Shown here: positions 26,265 through 35,225 of the stretch, in pieces
How the letters are laid out: each line of letters opens with the position of its first letter
How positions within the stretch are numbered: the first letter of the stretch is position 1
Assembly (NCBI GenBank): GCA_965276715.1
Contig: OZ255622.1
Coordinates: 372,001 to 436,000 of the forward strand
Direction of reading: 5' to 3'
DNA length: 64,000 nt
Source of the DNA: CAXTPV01 sp965276715
GTDB lineage: Bacteria; Pseudomonadota; Alphaproteobacteria; Acetobacterales; Acetobacteraceae
Program-made: the position numbers and the translations under genes
The notes under the pieces: generated by a model
What the model saw: only the letters and a program-made list of their open reading frames with translations
What the model was told of the DNA's origin: nothing
Databases searched by the model: none

Positions 26265-26992
26265 CAGCGCGCCTCCTCCACCTGCGTGTCGCCGAGCAGA
26301 GTCGTACGGCCGCCGGCGGCTGCCGAATTGAGCCGGTCGATCATGGGTCCCGGCTTGGGACGCTCGCCTCGCTTCAGGGCGTCGAGCAGGACTGCGCAGC
26401 GCTCCTCGTCAAGATCCTCGTAGTAGTCGTCATCGACTTGAAGGATCGGTGCGTTGACGCAGGCGCCCAGGCACTCGACCTCGCTCATCGTGAACATGCC
26501 GTCGTCGCTTGTCTCGCCGAACGCGGGCACGCCGCCAATTTTCCTGCAGGCACTCACGATCGCGTCCGATCCGCGCAGCCAGCACGGCGTGGTCGTGCAG
26601 ACCTGCAGATGATACCGACCGATCGGTTTGGTGTTGAACATCAAATAGAAGGTCGCGACCTCGTAGACCCTGATCGGCGCCATCCCGAGCCGCGACGCGA
26701 CGAGATCCATCGCGACGCGCGGTATCCAGGCACTTCCCGTCGTTCGTCCCATCTGGTGCTGCACGATGTAGAGCAACGGCATCACCGCCGACGCTTGCCG
26801 TCCGTCGGGATACTTAGCGATTGCGGCCGCCGCGTCCTGCTCGGACCGCGCGTCGAACTCGAAGACCGCGACCGCCGGCATCGCCCGCGCCTCCGGTGAA
26901 TGTCCCGGCGCGCCATGCCCGATATTCTCCGCGTCCGAGAACCCGCCGCCGGGGCCGCCGGTCGCGCCGAACCCGCTACCGGCGCCGCTCAT
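26264..26992 (-). CDS. nuoE: NADH-quinone oxidoreductase subunit E
   Basis: 242 aa. Thioredoxin-like subunit with the 2Fe-2S cluster N1a: CTTTPCWLRGS and VECLGACVNAP supply the four Cys. The sequence ASRLGMAPIRVYEVATFYLMFN is diagnostic. A Gly-rich N-terminal extension of about 35 residues (starting MSGAGSGFGATGGPGGG) precedes the conserved part; an internal ATG (MPAVAVFEFDARSEQ) could be the true start. Overlaps nuoD by 4 nt. Confidence 0.94.
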   Translation of the reverse strand: MSGAGSGFGATGGPGGGFSDAENIGHGAPGHSPEARAMPAVAVFEFDARSEQDAAAAIAKYPDGRQASAVMPLLYIVQHQMGRTTGSAWIPRVAMDLVASRLGMAPIRVYEVATFYLMFNTKPIGRYHLQVCTTTPCWLRGSDAIVSACRKIGGVPAFGETSDDGMFTMSEVECLGACVNAPILQVDDDYYEDLDEERCAVLLDALKRGERPKPGPMIDRLNSAAAGGRTTLLGDTQVEEAR

Positions 26993-28230
26993 CGATCGAC
27001 CTCGCCGAACACCAGGTCGAGCGAGCCCACGATCGCAACCGCATCGGCCAGCATATGGTGGCGCGACAGTTCATCGATCGCCTGCAGGTGCGAGAAACCA
27101 GTCGGCCTCACCTTGCACCGATAAGGCCGATTGCCGCCGTCCGAGACAAGATAGACGCCGAATTCTCCCTTCGGACTCTCGACAGTCGTATAGGTGGCGC
27201 CCGGCGGCACGTGATAGCCCTCCGTGTAGAGTTTGAAATGATGGATTAGCGCCTCCATCGAGCGCTTCATTTCGTGGCGCGGCGGCGGCGTGATCTTCCG
27301 GTCCTGGAGCTTGACCGGGCCGGGGCGAAGCGCGCCGAGCGCCTGCTGGATGATCTTGACGCTCTCCCGCATCTCGGCCACCCGCACCAGATACCGATCG
27401 TAGCAATCGCCGGCGGCGCCCACCGGGACGTCGAAGCGCACCTCGTCATACTTGTCGTACGGCTGCGCGCGCCGCAGGTCCCAAGGCACGCCGCTCGCCC
27501 TCAGATTGGGACCGGAAAATCCCCAAGCCAGCGCCTGCTCGGCCGTGAACGCCCCGATGCCCACCGTCCGCTGCTTCCAGATCCGATTGCCGGTCAGCAA
27601 TTTCTCCATGTCGTCCAAGAACGATGGAAAGCGCTTGGACCAGTCCATGATCCGCTCGGCGAGGCCCGCCGGCATGTCGCGCGCGACTCCGCCGGGCCGA
27701 AAATAGTTGGCGTGGTAACGAGCCCCCGATACCGCCTCGTAGAATTCGAGCAGGTGTTCGCGCTCCTCGTAACCCCACAGCGAGACGGTCTGGGCTCCGA
27801 TATCGAGGGCCATCGAGACCACCGACAGGATATGATTCAGAACGCGCGTGATCTCGGAAAACAGCACCCGTATCCATTGGCCACGCTCGGGCACCTCGAT
27901 GCCGAGCAGCTTCTCGGTGGCCAAGGTGAACGCGTGCTCCATGCACATCGGCGAGACATAGTCGAGACGATCGAAATACGGCAGACCCTGGGTGTAGGTC
28001 TTGTATTCCAGCAACTTCTCGGTCCCGCGGTGAAGCAGCCCGATATGGGGGTCGGCACGCTCGACCACCTCACCGTCCATTTCCAGGATCAGGCGCAGCA
28101 CGCCGTGAGCAGCCGGATGCTGAGGCCCGATATTGATCGAGTGGCTGTCGATCTCGACGACGTGCTTGCGGCGTCCGTCCGGCTGCATCGTGTCCGGGAT
28201 GTCCCGCTTGACCACAAGATCGCTCATCAC
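26989..28230 (-). CDS. nuoD: NADH-quinone oxidoreductase subunit D
   Basis: 413 aa. The 49-kDa subunit that lines the quinone site with NuoB. Features: NIGPQHPAAHGVLRLILEMDGE near the start with the conserved His pair, HRGTEKLLEYKTYTQGLPYFDRLDYVSPM with the quinone-coordinating Tyr region, and YRCKVRPTGFSHLQAIDELSRHHMLADAVAIVGSLD-type C-terminus. Separate from nuoC here, not fused as in enterobacteria. 4-nt overlaps on both sides. Confidence 0.97.
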   Translation of the reverse strand: MMSDLVVKRDIPDTMQPDGRRKHVVEIDSHSINIGPQHPAAHGVLRLILEMDGEVVERADPHIGLLHRGTEKLLEYKTYTQGLPYFDRLDYVSPMCMEHAFTLATEKLLGIEVPERGQWIRVLFSEITRVLNHILSVVSMALDIGAQTVSLWGYEEREHLLEFYEAVSGARYHANYFRPGGVARDMPAGLAERIMDWSKRFPSFLDDMEKLLTGNRIWKQRTVGIGAFTAEQALAWGFSGPNLRASGVPWDLRRAQPYDKYDEVRFDVPVGAAGDCYDRYLVRVAEMRESVKIIQQALGALRPGPVKLQDRKITPPPRHEMKRSMEALIHHFKLYTEGYHVPPGATYTTVESPKGEFGVYLVSDGGNRPYRCKVRPTGFSHLQAIDELSRHHMLADAVAIVGSLDLVFGEVDR

Positions 28231-28913
28231 GCGCCGCCCTTCGGCTGCAGATCAGCACGCTTGATCATGGCGCGCCGCACATCCACGTCGTGCCGGTCTT
28301 CATGCGCCTTCTCGTCGCCTGGCAATGTCACCACGCCTTCCCAAGGGGATTCGAAGTCGAAGCTCCGGAACTCCTGCGATAGCCTGACGGGCTCGTAGAC
28401 GACCCGCTTCTGGTCCTCGTCATAGCGAAGCTCGACAAAACCAGTCAGCGGAAAATCCTTGCGCAGCGGATGCCCCTCGAAACCGTAGTCGGTCAGGATC
28501 CGGCGCAGGTCAGGTTGGCCCGAGAACAAGACGCCGAACAGGTCATAGCATTCGCGCTCCCACCAGGTCGCCGACGGCCAGAGCCGGTGCACCGACGCAA
28601 CCGGCATCACCTCGTCCGTCGTCACGATGACCCGCGCACGTTGATTTCTGCTCACCGACAGGAGGTTGTAGACAACATCGAACCGGTTCTCGCGCTCGGG
28701 AAAATCGACGCCGCACACATCCATCATCTGCTCGAAGGCAAATCCGGGGTCTTGACGCAGGGCCGTCATCAGGATGATCAGATGGTCGCGTTCCGCGTGG
28801 ACCACCAGCTCGCCTCGATCGACCGACGCCGAGCGAACTCCAGGCAATGAGCCCGCGATGTCCACCGCCAGCGCCGCCGCTCGTGCGCGGGCGCGGTTCG
28901 CGGCGTCAGCCAC
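28227..28913 (-). CDS. nuoC: NADH-quinone oxidoreductase subunit C
   Basis: 228 aa from a GTG start overlapping the nuoB stop by 8 nt. The 30-kDa peripheral subunit. Recognisable by MDVCGVDFPERENRFDVVYNLLS, the WPSATWWERECYDLFGVLF motif and the GHPLRKDFPLTGFVELRYD signature. The N-terminal 25 residues are Ala/Arg-rich and less conserved, so a later start cannot be excluded. Confidence 0.95.
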   Translation of the reverse strand: MADAANRARARAAALAVDIAGSLPGVRSASVDRGELVVHAERDHLIILMTALRQDPGFAFEQMMDVCGVDFPERENRFDVVYNLLSVSRNQRARVIVTTDEVMPVASVHRLWPSATWWERECYDLFGVLFSGQPDLRRILTDYGFEGHPLRKDFPLTGFVELRYDEDQKRVVYEPVRLSQEFRSFDFESPWEGVVTLPGDEKAHEDRHDVDVRRAMIKRADLQPKGGA

Positions 28914-29457
28914 GCAGGATAGTCCCGGTACGGCGGATCTTCTTCTGCAACTGCAGGATTCCGTAGACCAGGGCTTCCGCGGTCGGCGGACAGCCGGGCA
29001 CGTAGATGTCGACGGGAACGATCCGGTCGCAACCTCGGACCACCGAGTACGAGTAATGGTAGTAGCCGCCCCCGTTCGCGCAGCTTCCCATGCTGATCAC
29101 CCAGCGCGGTTCCGCCATCTGGTCGTAAACCTTGCGCAGGGCCGGTGCCATCTTGTTGCACAACGTGCCCGCGACGATCATCACGTCGCTCTGGCGCGGG
29201 CTGTTGCGCGGGATGATACCGAACCGGTCGAGGTCGTAACGCGGCATATAGGCGTGGATCATTTCCACCGCACAGCAGGCCAGGCCGAACGTCATCGGCC
29301 ACAAGCTTCCCGTCCGAGCCCAATTGACGACCTTGTCGACATTGGCCACGACGAACCCTTTGTCGCTGATCTCGCCAGTGATCCCCTTGACCACCGCATC
29401 CTGCTCTGGTCCCGCCGGCAGGTGCTCCCGGTTCCACATCGTTTCGGTCATGCTCAT
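28906..29457 (-). CDS. nuoB: NADH-quinone oxidoreductase subunit B
   Basis: 183 aa from ATG 29457 (a second ATG follows at 29451), with GGGAG about 11 nt upstream spanning the nuoA stop. Carries the terminal cluster N2, ligated by the tandem Cys of TFGLACCAVEMIH plus SMGSCANGGG and YVPGCPPTAEAL. The C-terminus has the usual QLQKKIRR. The open frame extends 80 codons further as nuoA shadow. Confidence 0.96.
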   Translation of the reverse strand: MSMTETMWNREHLPAGPEQDAVVKGITGEISDKGFVVANVDKVVNWARTGSLWPMTFGLACCAVEMIHAYMPRYDLDRFGIIPRNSPRQSDVMIVAGTLCNKMAPALRKVYDQMAEPRWVISMGSCANGGGYYHYSYSVVRGCDRIVPVDIYVPGCPPTAEALVYGILQLQKKIRRTGTILRG

Positions 29458-29464
29458 CGCCGCC

Positions 29465-29830
29465 TTACTCCCACTCGAGAGCGCCCTTCTTCCATTCGTA
29501 GATGAACCCGACAGTGAGCACGGCAAGGAAGGCGAGCATCGAAAGGAAACCGAATCCGCCGATGTGCTTGAGGCTGATGGCCCACGGAAACAGGAAGGCG
29601 ATCTCGAGGTCGAAGATGATAAAGAGGATGGCCACCAGGTAGTAGCGCACGTCGAAACGTCGCCGCGCGTCATCGAACGGCTCGAACCCGCATTCATAGG
29701 CCGATACCTTTTCCGGGTCCGGTCTCTGCCAAGCGGCCAGGAACGACGCCCCGACCATCGCCCCAGAAATCACCGCCGCGATGACGATGAACACGGCAAT
29801 CGGGAAATAGCTGGCGATCACAGGATGCAT
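29465..29830 (-). CDS. nuoA: NADH-quinone oxidoreductase subunit A
   Basis: 121 aa, three membrane helices. First gene of the nuo cluster. The conserved loop YECGFEPFDDARRRFDVRYYLVAILFIIFDLEIAFLFPWA region (about 45-84, quoted in parts: YECGFEPF and FDLEIAFLFPWA) is intact, with the acidic residues that face the quinone channel. The 83 nt upstream reach tRNA-Asp on the same strand; transcription may continue from the tRNAs or start in this gap. Confidence 0.95.
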   Translation of the reverse strand: MHPVIASYFPIAVFIVIAAVISGAMVGASFLAAWQRPDPEKVSAYECGFEPFDDARRRFDVRYYLVAILFIIFDLEIAFLFPWAISLKHIGGFGFLSMLAFLAVLTVGFIYEWKKGALEWE

Positions 29831-29913
29831 GGCGGGACCTCGAAACTGGCCCGACTTCTACCTCCGAAACACCATCGCGACCAGCGTGTCAGGTTCGGTC
29901 GGGCGATCCTCGG

Positions 29914-29990
<77 letters not shown>

Positions 29991-30065
29991 ATCAAGGGCC
30001 CGTCGACTAAGCCCTGCCTCGCGTCCCGTCAAGCTGATCCCTCGCCACGTCGTGGACAGGGGACC

Positions 30066-30137
30066 TGGGCGGTGACGGGATCGAACCGCCGACCCTCTCG
30101 GTGTAAACGAGACGCTCTGCCGCTGAGCTAACCGCCC
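30066..30137 (-). tRNA. tRNA-Val (TAC)
   Basis: 72 nt without an encoded CCA (the genome reads AGG after the acceptor stem). Acceptor GGGCGGT/ACCGCCC, D-arm GCTCAGCGGCAGAGC, anticodon stem TCTCG/CGAGA with loop TTTACAC giving anticodon TAC, and T-arm GGCGGTTCGATCCCGTC. Located 22 nt downstream of hupB on the same strand. Confidence 0.96.
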
Positions 30138-30159
30138 GGAAAGCCAATCCTCGACAGCA

Positions 30160-30441
30160 TCAGGAAGACGAACCCACTCTATCCTTCAAGCTCTTTGCCG
30201 CCTTGAACCGAACCGATACCGACGCCGGCACGTCGATCGTCGCGCCGGTTCGTGGATGGCGTCCTTTGGTCGCCTTCCGAGTGGTCGTCACGAAGGTGCC
30301 GAATCCACTCAGTCGCACGCCCTCGGTCCGCTGGAGCGCTGCCTCGATGGCCGCGAGGAGAGCGACAACTACTTCCTTCGCCTTGGAACGGGACAAGTCG
30401 GTATCCTCGGCGACCTTCGCGATAAGCTCCATCCTGTTCAA
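30160..30441 (-). CDS. hupB: DNA-binding protein HU
   Basis: 93 aa from a TTG with GGAG 4 nt upstream (an ATG at 30432 would drop three residues and lose the usual MN start). Nucleoid-associated histone-like protein that bends DNA without sequence specificity. The family motif GFGTFVTTTRKATKGRHPRTG (about 46-66) and the arm tip Pro in IDVPASVSVRFKAAKSLKD are intact. It follows lon by 21 nt, a conserved lon-hupB pair. Confidence 0.93.
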   Translation of the reverse strand: MNRMELIAKVAEDTDLSRSKAKEVVVALLAAIEAALQRTEGVRLSGFGTFVTTTRKATKGRHPRTGATIDVPASVSVRFKAAKSLKDRVGSSS

Positions 30442-30462
30442 GTAACTCCGCCGTCTACCGCG

Positions 30463-32892
30463 TCAGTGCGTCAGTGCGGTCGCGCCAGAAGTCCCCGCCG
30501 GGGTCGTGACCGGCTCGGCGGGCTCGGCCCACTCGATCGCCTCCGGCTTCCTGACCAGAGCCTGGGCAATCACGTCGTCGACATGCGCCACCGGGATCAA
30601 CGTGATCACGTTCTTCACATTGTCAGGAATTTCGGCGAGGTCCTTCTCGTTGTCCTTCGGGAACAGCACCGTGGTGATGCCAGCCCGGAGTGCCGCCAGC
30701 AGCTTCTCCTTCAATCCGCCGATCGGCAGCACCCGCCCGCGAAGCGTGATCTCTCCTGTCATCGCAATATCGCGCCGCACCGGAATCCCGGTCAGAACGG
30801 AGACCAGTGACGTCGCCATCGCGATGCCCGCCGACGGGCCGTCCTTCGGCGTGGCGCCCTCCGGCACATGCACGTGCAGATCGCGCCGCTCGAAAAGGGT
30901 CGGCTTGATGCCGAAATGCGTCGACCGCGAGCGAACGTAGCTCAATGCCGCCGTCACGCTCTCCTGCATCACGTCACCAAGCTTGCCGGTGTGCTTGATC
31001 GCGCCTTTGCCGGGCACCATCACGCTCTCGATCGTCAGGATCTCTCCGCCGACTTCCGTCCAGGCGAGCCCGGTCACCACACCGACCATATCCTCGGCCT
31101 CGGTCTCGCCGTAGCGGAACCTCGGGATCCCGGCATACTTGCCCACATTCTCGCCGGTGATCGTGACCTGCTTGGCCTTGCCCGTCACGATTGCCTTGAC
31201 CGCCTTTCGGGCGAGGTTCGCGATCTCGCGCTCCAGGTTTCGGACCCCCGCCTCACGCGTGTATGTCCTGATCAGTTCCCGAAGCGCCTCATCGGTGATC
31301 AACCATTCGGCGGGCTTGAGGCTGTTGGCCTCTCCCTGCTTGGCGATCAGGTGTCGCTTGGCGATCTCGACCTTCTCGTCCTCGGTGTAGCCGGGGATGC
31401 GGATGATCTCCATCCGGTCGAGCAACGGCTGCGGCATATGCAGGCTGTTGGCCGTCGTGATGAACATCACGTCCGAGAGGTCGTAATCGACTTCAAGATA
31501 ATGATCCGCAAACGTCCCGTTCTGCTCCGGATCGAGCACCTCGAGGAGCGCCGACGACGGATCACCGCGCCAGTCGGCACCTAATTTGTCGATCTCATCG
31601 AGCAGGAACAGCGGGTTCGAGCTCTTCGCCTTGCGCATCCCCTGCACGATCTTGCCCGGCATCGAGCCGATATAGGTGCGTCGATGCCCGCGGATTTCCG
31701 CCTCGTCGCGCACGCCGCCCAGCGACATGCGGACGAAGTTCCGGCCCGTCGCCTTGGCGATCGATTTGCCGAGCGACGTCTTGCCGACTCCAGGCGGTCC
31801 TACCAGGCAGAGGATCGGACCCTTCAGCTTGTTCGACCGCGACTGCACGGCGAGATACTCGAGAATGCGCTCCTTGACCTTCTCGAGTCCGTAATGGTCG
31901 ACATCCAGGGACGTTTCCGCCGCCTCGACGTCATTGCGCACCTTGGTTCGCTTCTTCCACGGGATCGACAGGATCCAGTCGAGGTAGTTGCGAACGACAG
32001 TGCTCTCGGCACTCATCGGACTCATCGTGCGCAATTTCTTGAGCTCGCCGAGCGCCTTGTCGCGCGCCTCCTTGCTGAGCTTGGTCGACTTGATCCGCTC
32101 CTCGAGCTCGGAAGTCTCGTCCTTGCCGTCCTCGCCCTCGCCAAGCTCCTTCTGGATCGCCTTGAGCTGCTCATTGAGGTAATATTCGCGCTGGGTCTTC
32201 TCCATCTGCCGCTTGACGCGGTTGCGGATGCGCTTCTCGACCTGTAGCACGCCGATCTCGGCTTCCATGTGCGCGAACACGCGTTCGAGCCTCTCGGCGA
32301 CACGCTCGGTCTCGAGCAGCTCCTGCTTCTCCGCGATCTTCAGCGACAGGTGGCTGGCGATCGTATCGGCGAGCTTGCTCGGCTCATCGATCTGGTTGAG
32401 CGAGACCAAGACCTCGGGCGCGATCTTCTTGTTGAGCTTGATATATTGCTCGAACTGCGACACCACCGTCCGCCCCAGCGCCTCGATCTCCGGCGCGTCG
32501 TCGCTGCCGATTTCCGGTAACGCTTCCACTTCAGCCTCGAAATGGCTGTCCGTCTCGTGGAACTCCGTGATCCGCGCGCGATGCTGACCCTCGACAAGCA
32601 CCTTCACGGTGCCGTCGGGCAACTTGAGCAGCTGCAGGATCGTCGAGACCGTTCCGGCTCGATAGATGTCGTCGGGCGCCGGATCATCCTGCGACGCGTT
32701 CTTCTGCGCGACCAGCAGGATCTGCCGGTCATCCTTCGTCACCGCCTCAAGAGCCCGGACCGATTTCTCGCGTCCGACGAACAATGGCACGATCATGTGC
32801 GGAAAAACGACGATATCGCGCAACGGCAGGACCGCCAAGATCTCCGGGCGTGTCTCGACGTCCTTGTCTTTATCAAGTGAAGCCTCGGTCAT
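30463..32892 (-). CDS. lon: ATP-dependent Lon protease
   Basis: 809 aa from ATG 32892, preceded by a strong SD AGGAGGT with 4 nt spacing; the frame runs 15 codons further upstream. Degrades misfolded and regulatory proteins. Order: N-terminal substrate domain (LAVLPLRDIVVFPHMIVPLFVGREKS), coiled-coil linker (about 190-300), AAA+ module with Walker A GPPGVGKTSLGK, Walker B NPLFLLDEIDKL, and a Ser-Lys dyad protease domain with PKDGPSAGIAM and the Lys in GGLKEKLLAALRAG. Length is standard. It follows clpX by 150 nt. Confidence 0.97.
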   Translation of the reverse strand: MTEASLDKDKDVETRPEILAVLPLRDIVVFPHMIVPLFVGREKSVRALEAVTKDDRQILLVAQKNASQDDPAPDDIYRAGTVSTILQLLKLPDGTVKVLVEGQHRARITEFHETDSHFEAEVEALPEIGSDDAPEIEALGRTVVSQFEQYIKLNKKIAPEVLVSLNQIDEPSKLADTIASHLSLKIAEKQELLETERVAERLERVFAHMEAEIGVLQVEKRIRNRVKRQMEKTQREYYLNEQLKAIQKELGEGEDGKDETSELEERIKSTKLSKEARDKALGELKKLRTMSPMSAESTVVRNYLDWILSIPWKKRTKVRNDVEAAETSLDVDHYGLEKVKERILEYLAVQSRSNKLKGPILCLVGPPGVGKTSLGKSIAKATGRNFVRMSLGGVRDEAEIRGHRRTYIGSMPGKIVQGMRKAKSSNPLFLLDEIDKLGADWRGDPSSALLEVLDPEQNGTFADHYLEVDYDLSDVMFITTANSLHMPQPLLDRMEIIRIPGYTEDEKVEIAKRHLIAKQGEANSLKPAEWLITDEALRELIRTYTREAGVRNLEREIANLARKAVKAIVTGKAKQVTITGENVGKYAGIPRFRYGETEAEDMVGVVTGLAWTEVGGEILTIESVMVPGKGAIKHTGKLGDVMQESVTAALSYVRSRSTHFGIKPTLFERRDLHVHVPEGATPKDGPSAGIAMATSLVSVLTGIPVRRDIAMTGEITLRGRVLPIGGLKEKLLAALRAGITTVLFPKDNEKDLAEIPDNVKNVITLIPVAHVDDVIAQALVRKPEAIEWAEPAEPVTTPAGTSGATALTH

Positions 32893-32989
32893 GCTGACCT
32901 CCTGATGGACAGTCGTTTGATCCTCGACGCCCGCCACGCGGCACGTGGAACCCGGTCCGTCAGCCGCCCTGGCTTACGATCCGACAACA

Positions 32990-33001
32990 GCCGATATCGG
33001 C
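32990..33001. repeat. 12-bp perfect palindrome in the clpX-lon gap
   Basis: GCCGATATCGGC, about 98 nt upstream of the lon start. It could be an operator for lon or chance. The 150-nt gap also holds a 7-bp hairpin just after clpX (GGTTGGG / CCCAGCC) without a T-tract. No clear heat-shock promoter could be assigned. Confidence 0.25.
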
Positions 33002-33042
33002 AGACAGCGGCTGGGCAGCAAGGCCCAACCGAGCGCCGAGGA

Positions 33043-34299
33043 TCAGGCGGAGTGCTCTGCCGCCCGCTCCTTACCATAGACGAGAACCGGCTGTGCCCGG
33101 CTTTCCGCGGAGTCGCGGTTCACCACCACCTCTTCCACGCCCTCGAGCCCGGGCAGCTCGAACATCGTCGGCAACAGGACCGCCTCCAGGATCGAACGCA
33201 GCCCGCGTGCACCGGTCCGCCGTGCGATCGCCCTCACCGCCACCGCCTTCAGCGCGTCCTCCGTGAACGAGAGCTTCACGCCCTCCATCTCGAACAGCCG
33301 CGCGTACTGCTTGGAAAGCGCGTTGCGCGGCTTGGTCAGGATCTCGATCAGCGCCGCCTCATCCAGATCCTCGAGCGTGGCGACCACCGGCAACCGGCCG
33401 ATGAACTCCGGGATGAGCCCGAACTTCAGCAGGTCCTCGGGCTCGACCTCGTGCAGGATCGCGCCCGTCCTGCGTTCGTCCGGCCCACGCACGTCGGCAC
33501 CGAATCCGACCCCGGAGCCCTTGCCTCGCGCGCTGATGATCTTCTCCAGCCCCGCGAATGCGCCGCCGCAGATGAACAGGATGTTCGTCGTGTCGACTTG
33601 CAGGAACTCCTGCTGCGGGTGCTTGCGGCCGCCCTGCGGCGGCACCGACGCCACCGTCCCCTCCATGATCTTGAGCAAGGCCTGCTGCACGCCCTCGCCC
33701 GAGACGTCGCGCGTGATCGACGGGTTGTCCGACTTGCGGCTGATCTTGTCGACCTCGTCGATGTAGACGATCCCGCGCTGCGCCCGCTCCACATTGTAGT
33801 CGGCCGACTGCAGCAGCTTGAGGATGATGTTCTCCACGTCCTCGCCCACGTAGCCGGCCTCGGTCAGCGTCGTCGCGTCCGCCATCGTGAACGGCACGTC
33901 GAGAATACGTGCCAGCGTCTGGGCCAGCAACGTCTTGCCCGACCCGGTCGGCCCGACCAGCATGATGTTCGACTTGGCGATCTCGACGTCGTTGTTCTTC
34001 TGACCGTGCGCCAGGCGCTTGTAGTGGTTGTGCACCGCGACCGACAGGACCTTCTTCGCGTGGCTCTGCCCGATGACGTAGTCGTCGAGGACCTTGCAGA
34101 TTTCCTTCGGCGTCGGAACCCCATCCCGACTTTTCACGAGGTGGGTCTTGTGCTCCTCACGAATAATGTCCATGCACAATTCGACGCACTCGTCGCAGAT
34201 GAACACCGTCGGCCCCGCGATGAGCTTGCGCACCTCGTGCTGCGATTTGCCGCAGAACGAGCAATACAAGGTGTTTTTCGAGTCGCCGGCCTTGCTCAT
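33043..34299 (-). CDS. clpX: ATP-dependent Clp protease ATP-binding subunit ClpX
   Basis: 418 aa from ATG 34299 (MSKAGDSKNTLYCSFCGKS), chosen because AGGAG lies 5 nt upstream; a GTG at 34305 would add two residues. Unfoldase of ClpXP. The N-terminal C4 zinc domain (YCSFCGKS, FICDECVELC), Walker A GPTGSGKTLLA, the pore loop GYVGED, Walker B GIVYIDEVDKI, and the IGF-type loop region EFIGRLPVVATLEDL are all visible. Normal length. It follows clpP by 162 nt on the same strand. Confidence 0.97.
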   Translation of the reverse strand: MSKAGDSKNTLYCSFCGKSQHEVRKLIAGPTVFICDECVELCMDIIREEHKTHLVKSRDGVPTPKEICKVLDDYVIGQSHAKKVLSVAVHNHYKRLAHGQKNNDVEIAKSNIMLVGPTGSGKTLLAQTLARILDVPFTMADATTLTEAGYVGEDVENIILKLLQSADYNVERAQRGIVYIDEVDKISRKSDNPSITRDVSGEGVQQALLKIMEGTVASVPPQGGRKHPQQEFLQVDTTNILFICGGAFAGLEKIISARGKGSGVGFGADVRGPDERRTGAILHEVEPEDLLKFGLIPEFIGRLPVVATLEDLDEAALIEILTKPRNALSKQYARLFEMEGVKLSFTEDALKAVAVRAIARRTGARGLRSILEAVLLPTMFELPGLEGVEEVVVNRDSAESRAQPVLVYGKERAAEHSA

Positions 34300-34461
34300 C
34301 GTCACTCCTGCCCCGGCCTATGCCGGGCCCCCGACCAATGGCGGAAGTCATCAAAACGGTATGCTGCCCCTGGCACGAGGACCTGACAAGACGGCGGCAT
34401 CAGCCGAAATGTCCCGGACGTAGCAAGAAGATGGCCGGCGCCACGCGGCGCGAGCGGGTCT

Positions 34462-35106
34462 TCAACGCCTCTGATCGTCGTCCGGGCCACCGGACTTCTT
34501 CTGCACGACCTCGTCGAGCAAGCCGAAGCCCAATGCCTCCTCGGCGGACATATAGGTGTCCCGGTCGAGCTTCTGCTCGATCTGCTCCAACGTACGGCCC
34601 GTATGTGTCTCGTAGATCTCGTTCAACCGGCGTCGCAGGTACAGGATCTCGCGGGCCTGGATCTCGATGTCGCTCGCCTGCCCCTGGGCACCGCCGGACG
34701 GCTGATGAACCATGATGCGGGCGTTCGGAAGCGCATAGCGCTTGCCCTTCTCACCCGCGGCCAGCAGCAACGACCCCATCGATGCCGCCTGGCCGATGCA
34801 GACCGTGCTTACGGGGCTCCTGATATATTGCATCGTGTCGTAGATCGCGAGACCTGCGGAAACAACGCCGCCCGGGCTGTTGATATAAAAGGAAATCTCC
34901 TTCGACGGATTGACGCTCTCGAGAAACAGCAACTGTGCCGAGATCAAGGCCGCGACCTGATCGTACACCGGCCCGGTCAAGAAGATGATCCGTTCCTGGA
35001 GCAGCCGTGAATAGATGTCGAAGGCCCGCTCGCCGCGCGAGGTCTGCTCGACCACCATCGGCACGAGGGCGTTATTATAGATCTCGACCGGATCTCGGTC
35101 CCTCAT
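34462..35106 (-). CDS. clpP: ATP-dependent Clp protease proteolytic subunit
   Basis: 214 aa from ATG 35106 (MRDRDPVEIYNNALVPMVVEQ) with GGAG 11 nt upstream; the frame extends 17 codons further without similarity. Serine protease forming the ClpP tetradecamer. The catalytic Ser is in GQAASMGSLLLAAG and the His in ARIMVHQPSGG; the Asp lies in the LDRDTYMSAEEALGFGLLDEV segment. The ERIIFLTGPVYDQVA start of the core and ISFYINSPGGVVSAG oxyanion loop are typical. Confidence 0.97.
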   Translation of the reverse strand: MRDRDPVEIYNNALVPMVVEQTSRGERAFDIYSRLLQERIIFLTGPVYDQVAALISAQLLFLESVNPSKEISFYINSPGGVVSAGLAIYDTMQYIRSPVSTVCIGQAASMGSLLLAAGEKGKRYALPNARIMVHQPSGGAQGQASDIEIQAREILYLRRRLNEIYETHTGRTLEQIEQKLDRDTYMSAEEALGFGLLDEVVQKKSGGPDDDQRR

Positions 35107-35225
35107 GCCCCTGCTCCGCCCCTCGATCGGCCCGCCAGCAGCGGAACCGTGATACAAATCAGATCGTCATCCAACATAGATCACGCGCACGCGTTTGCGA
35201 GCCCCGACACTCGACCCGAGAGTGG

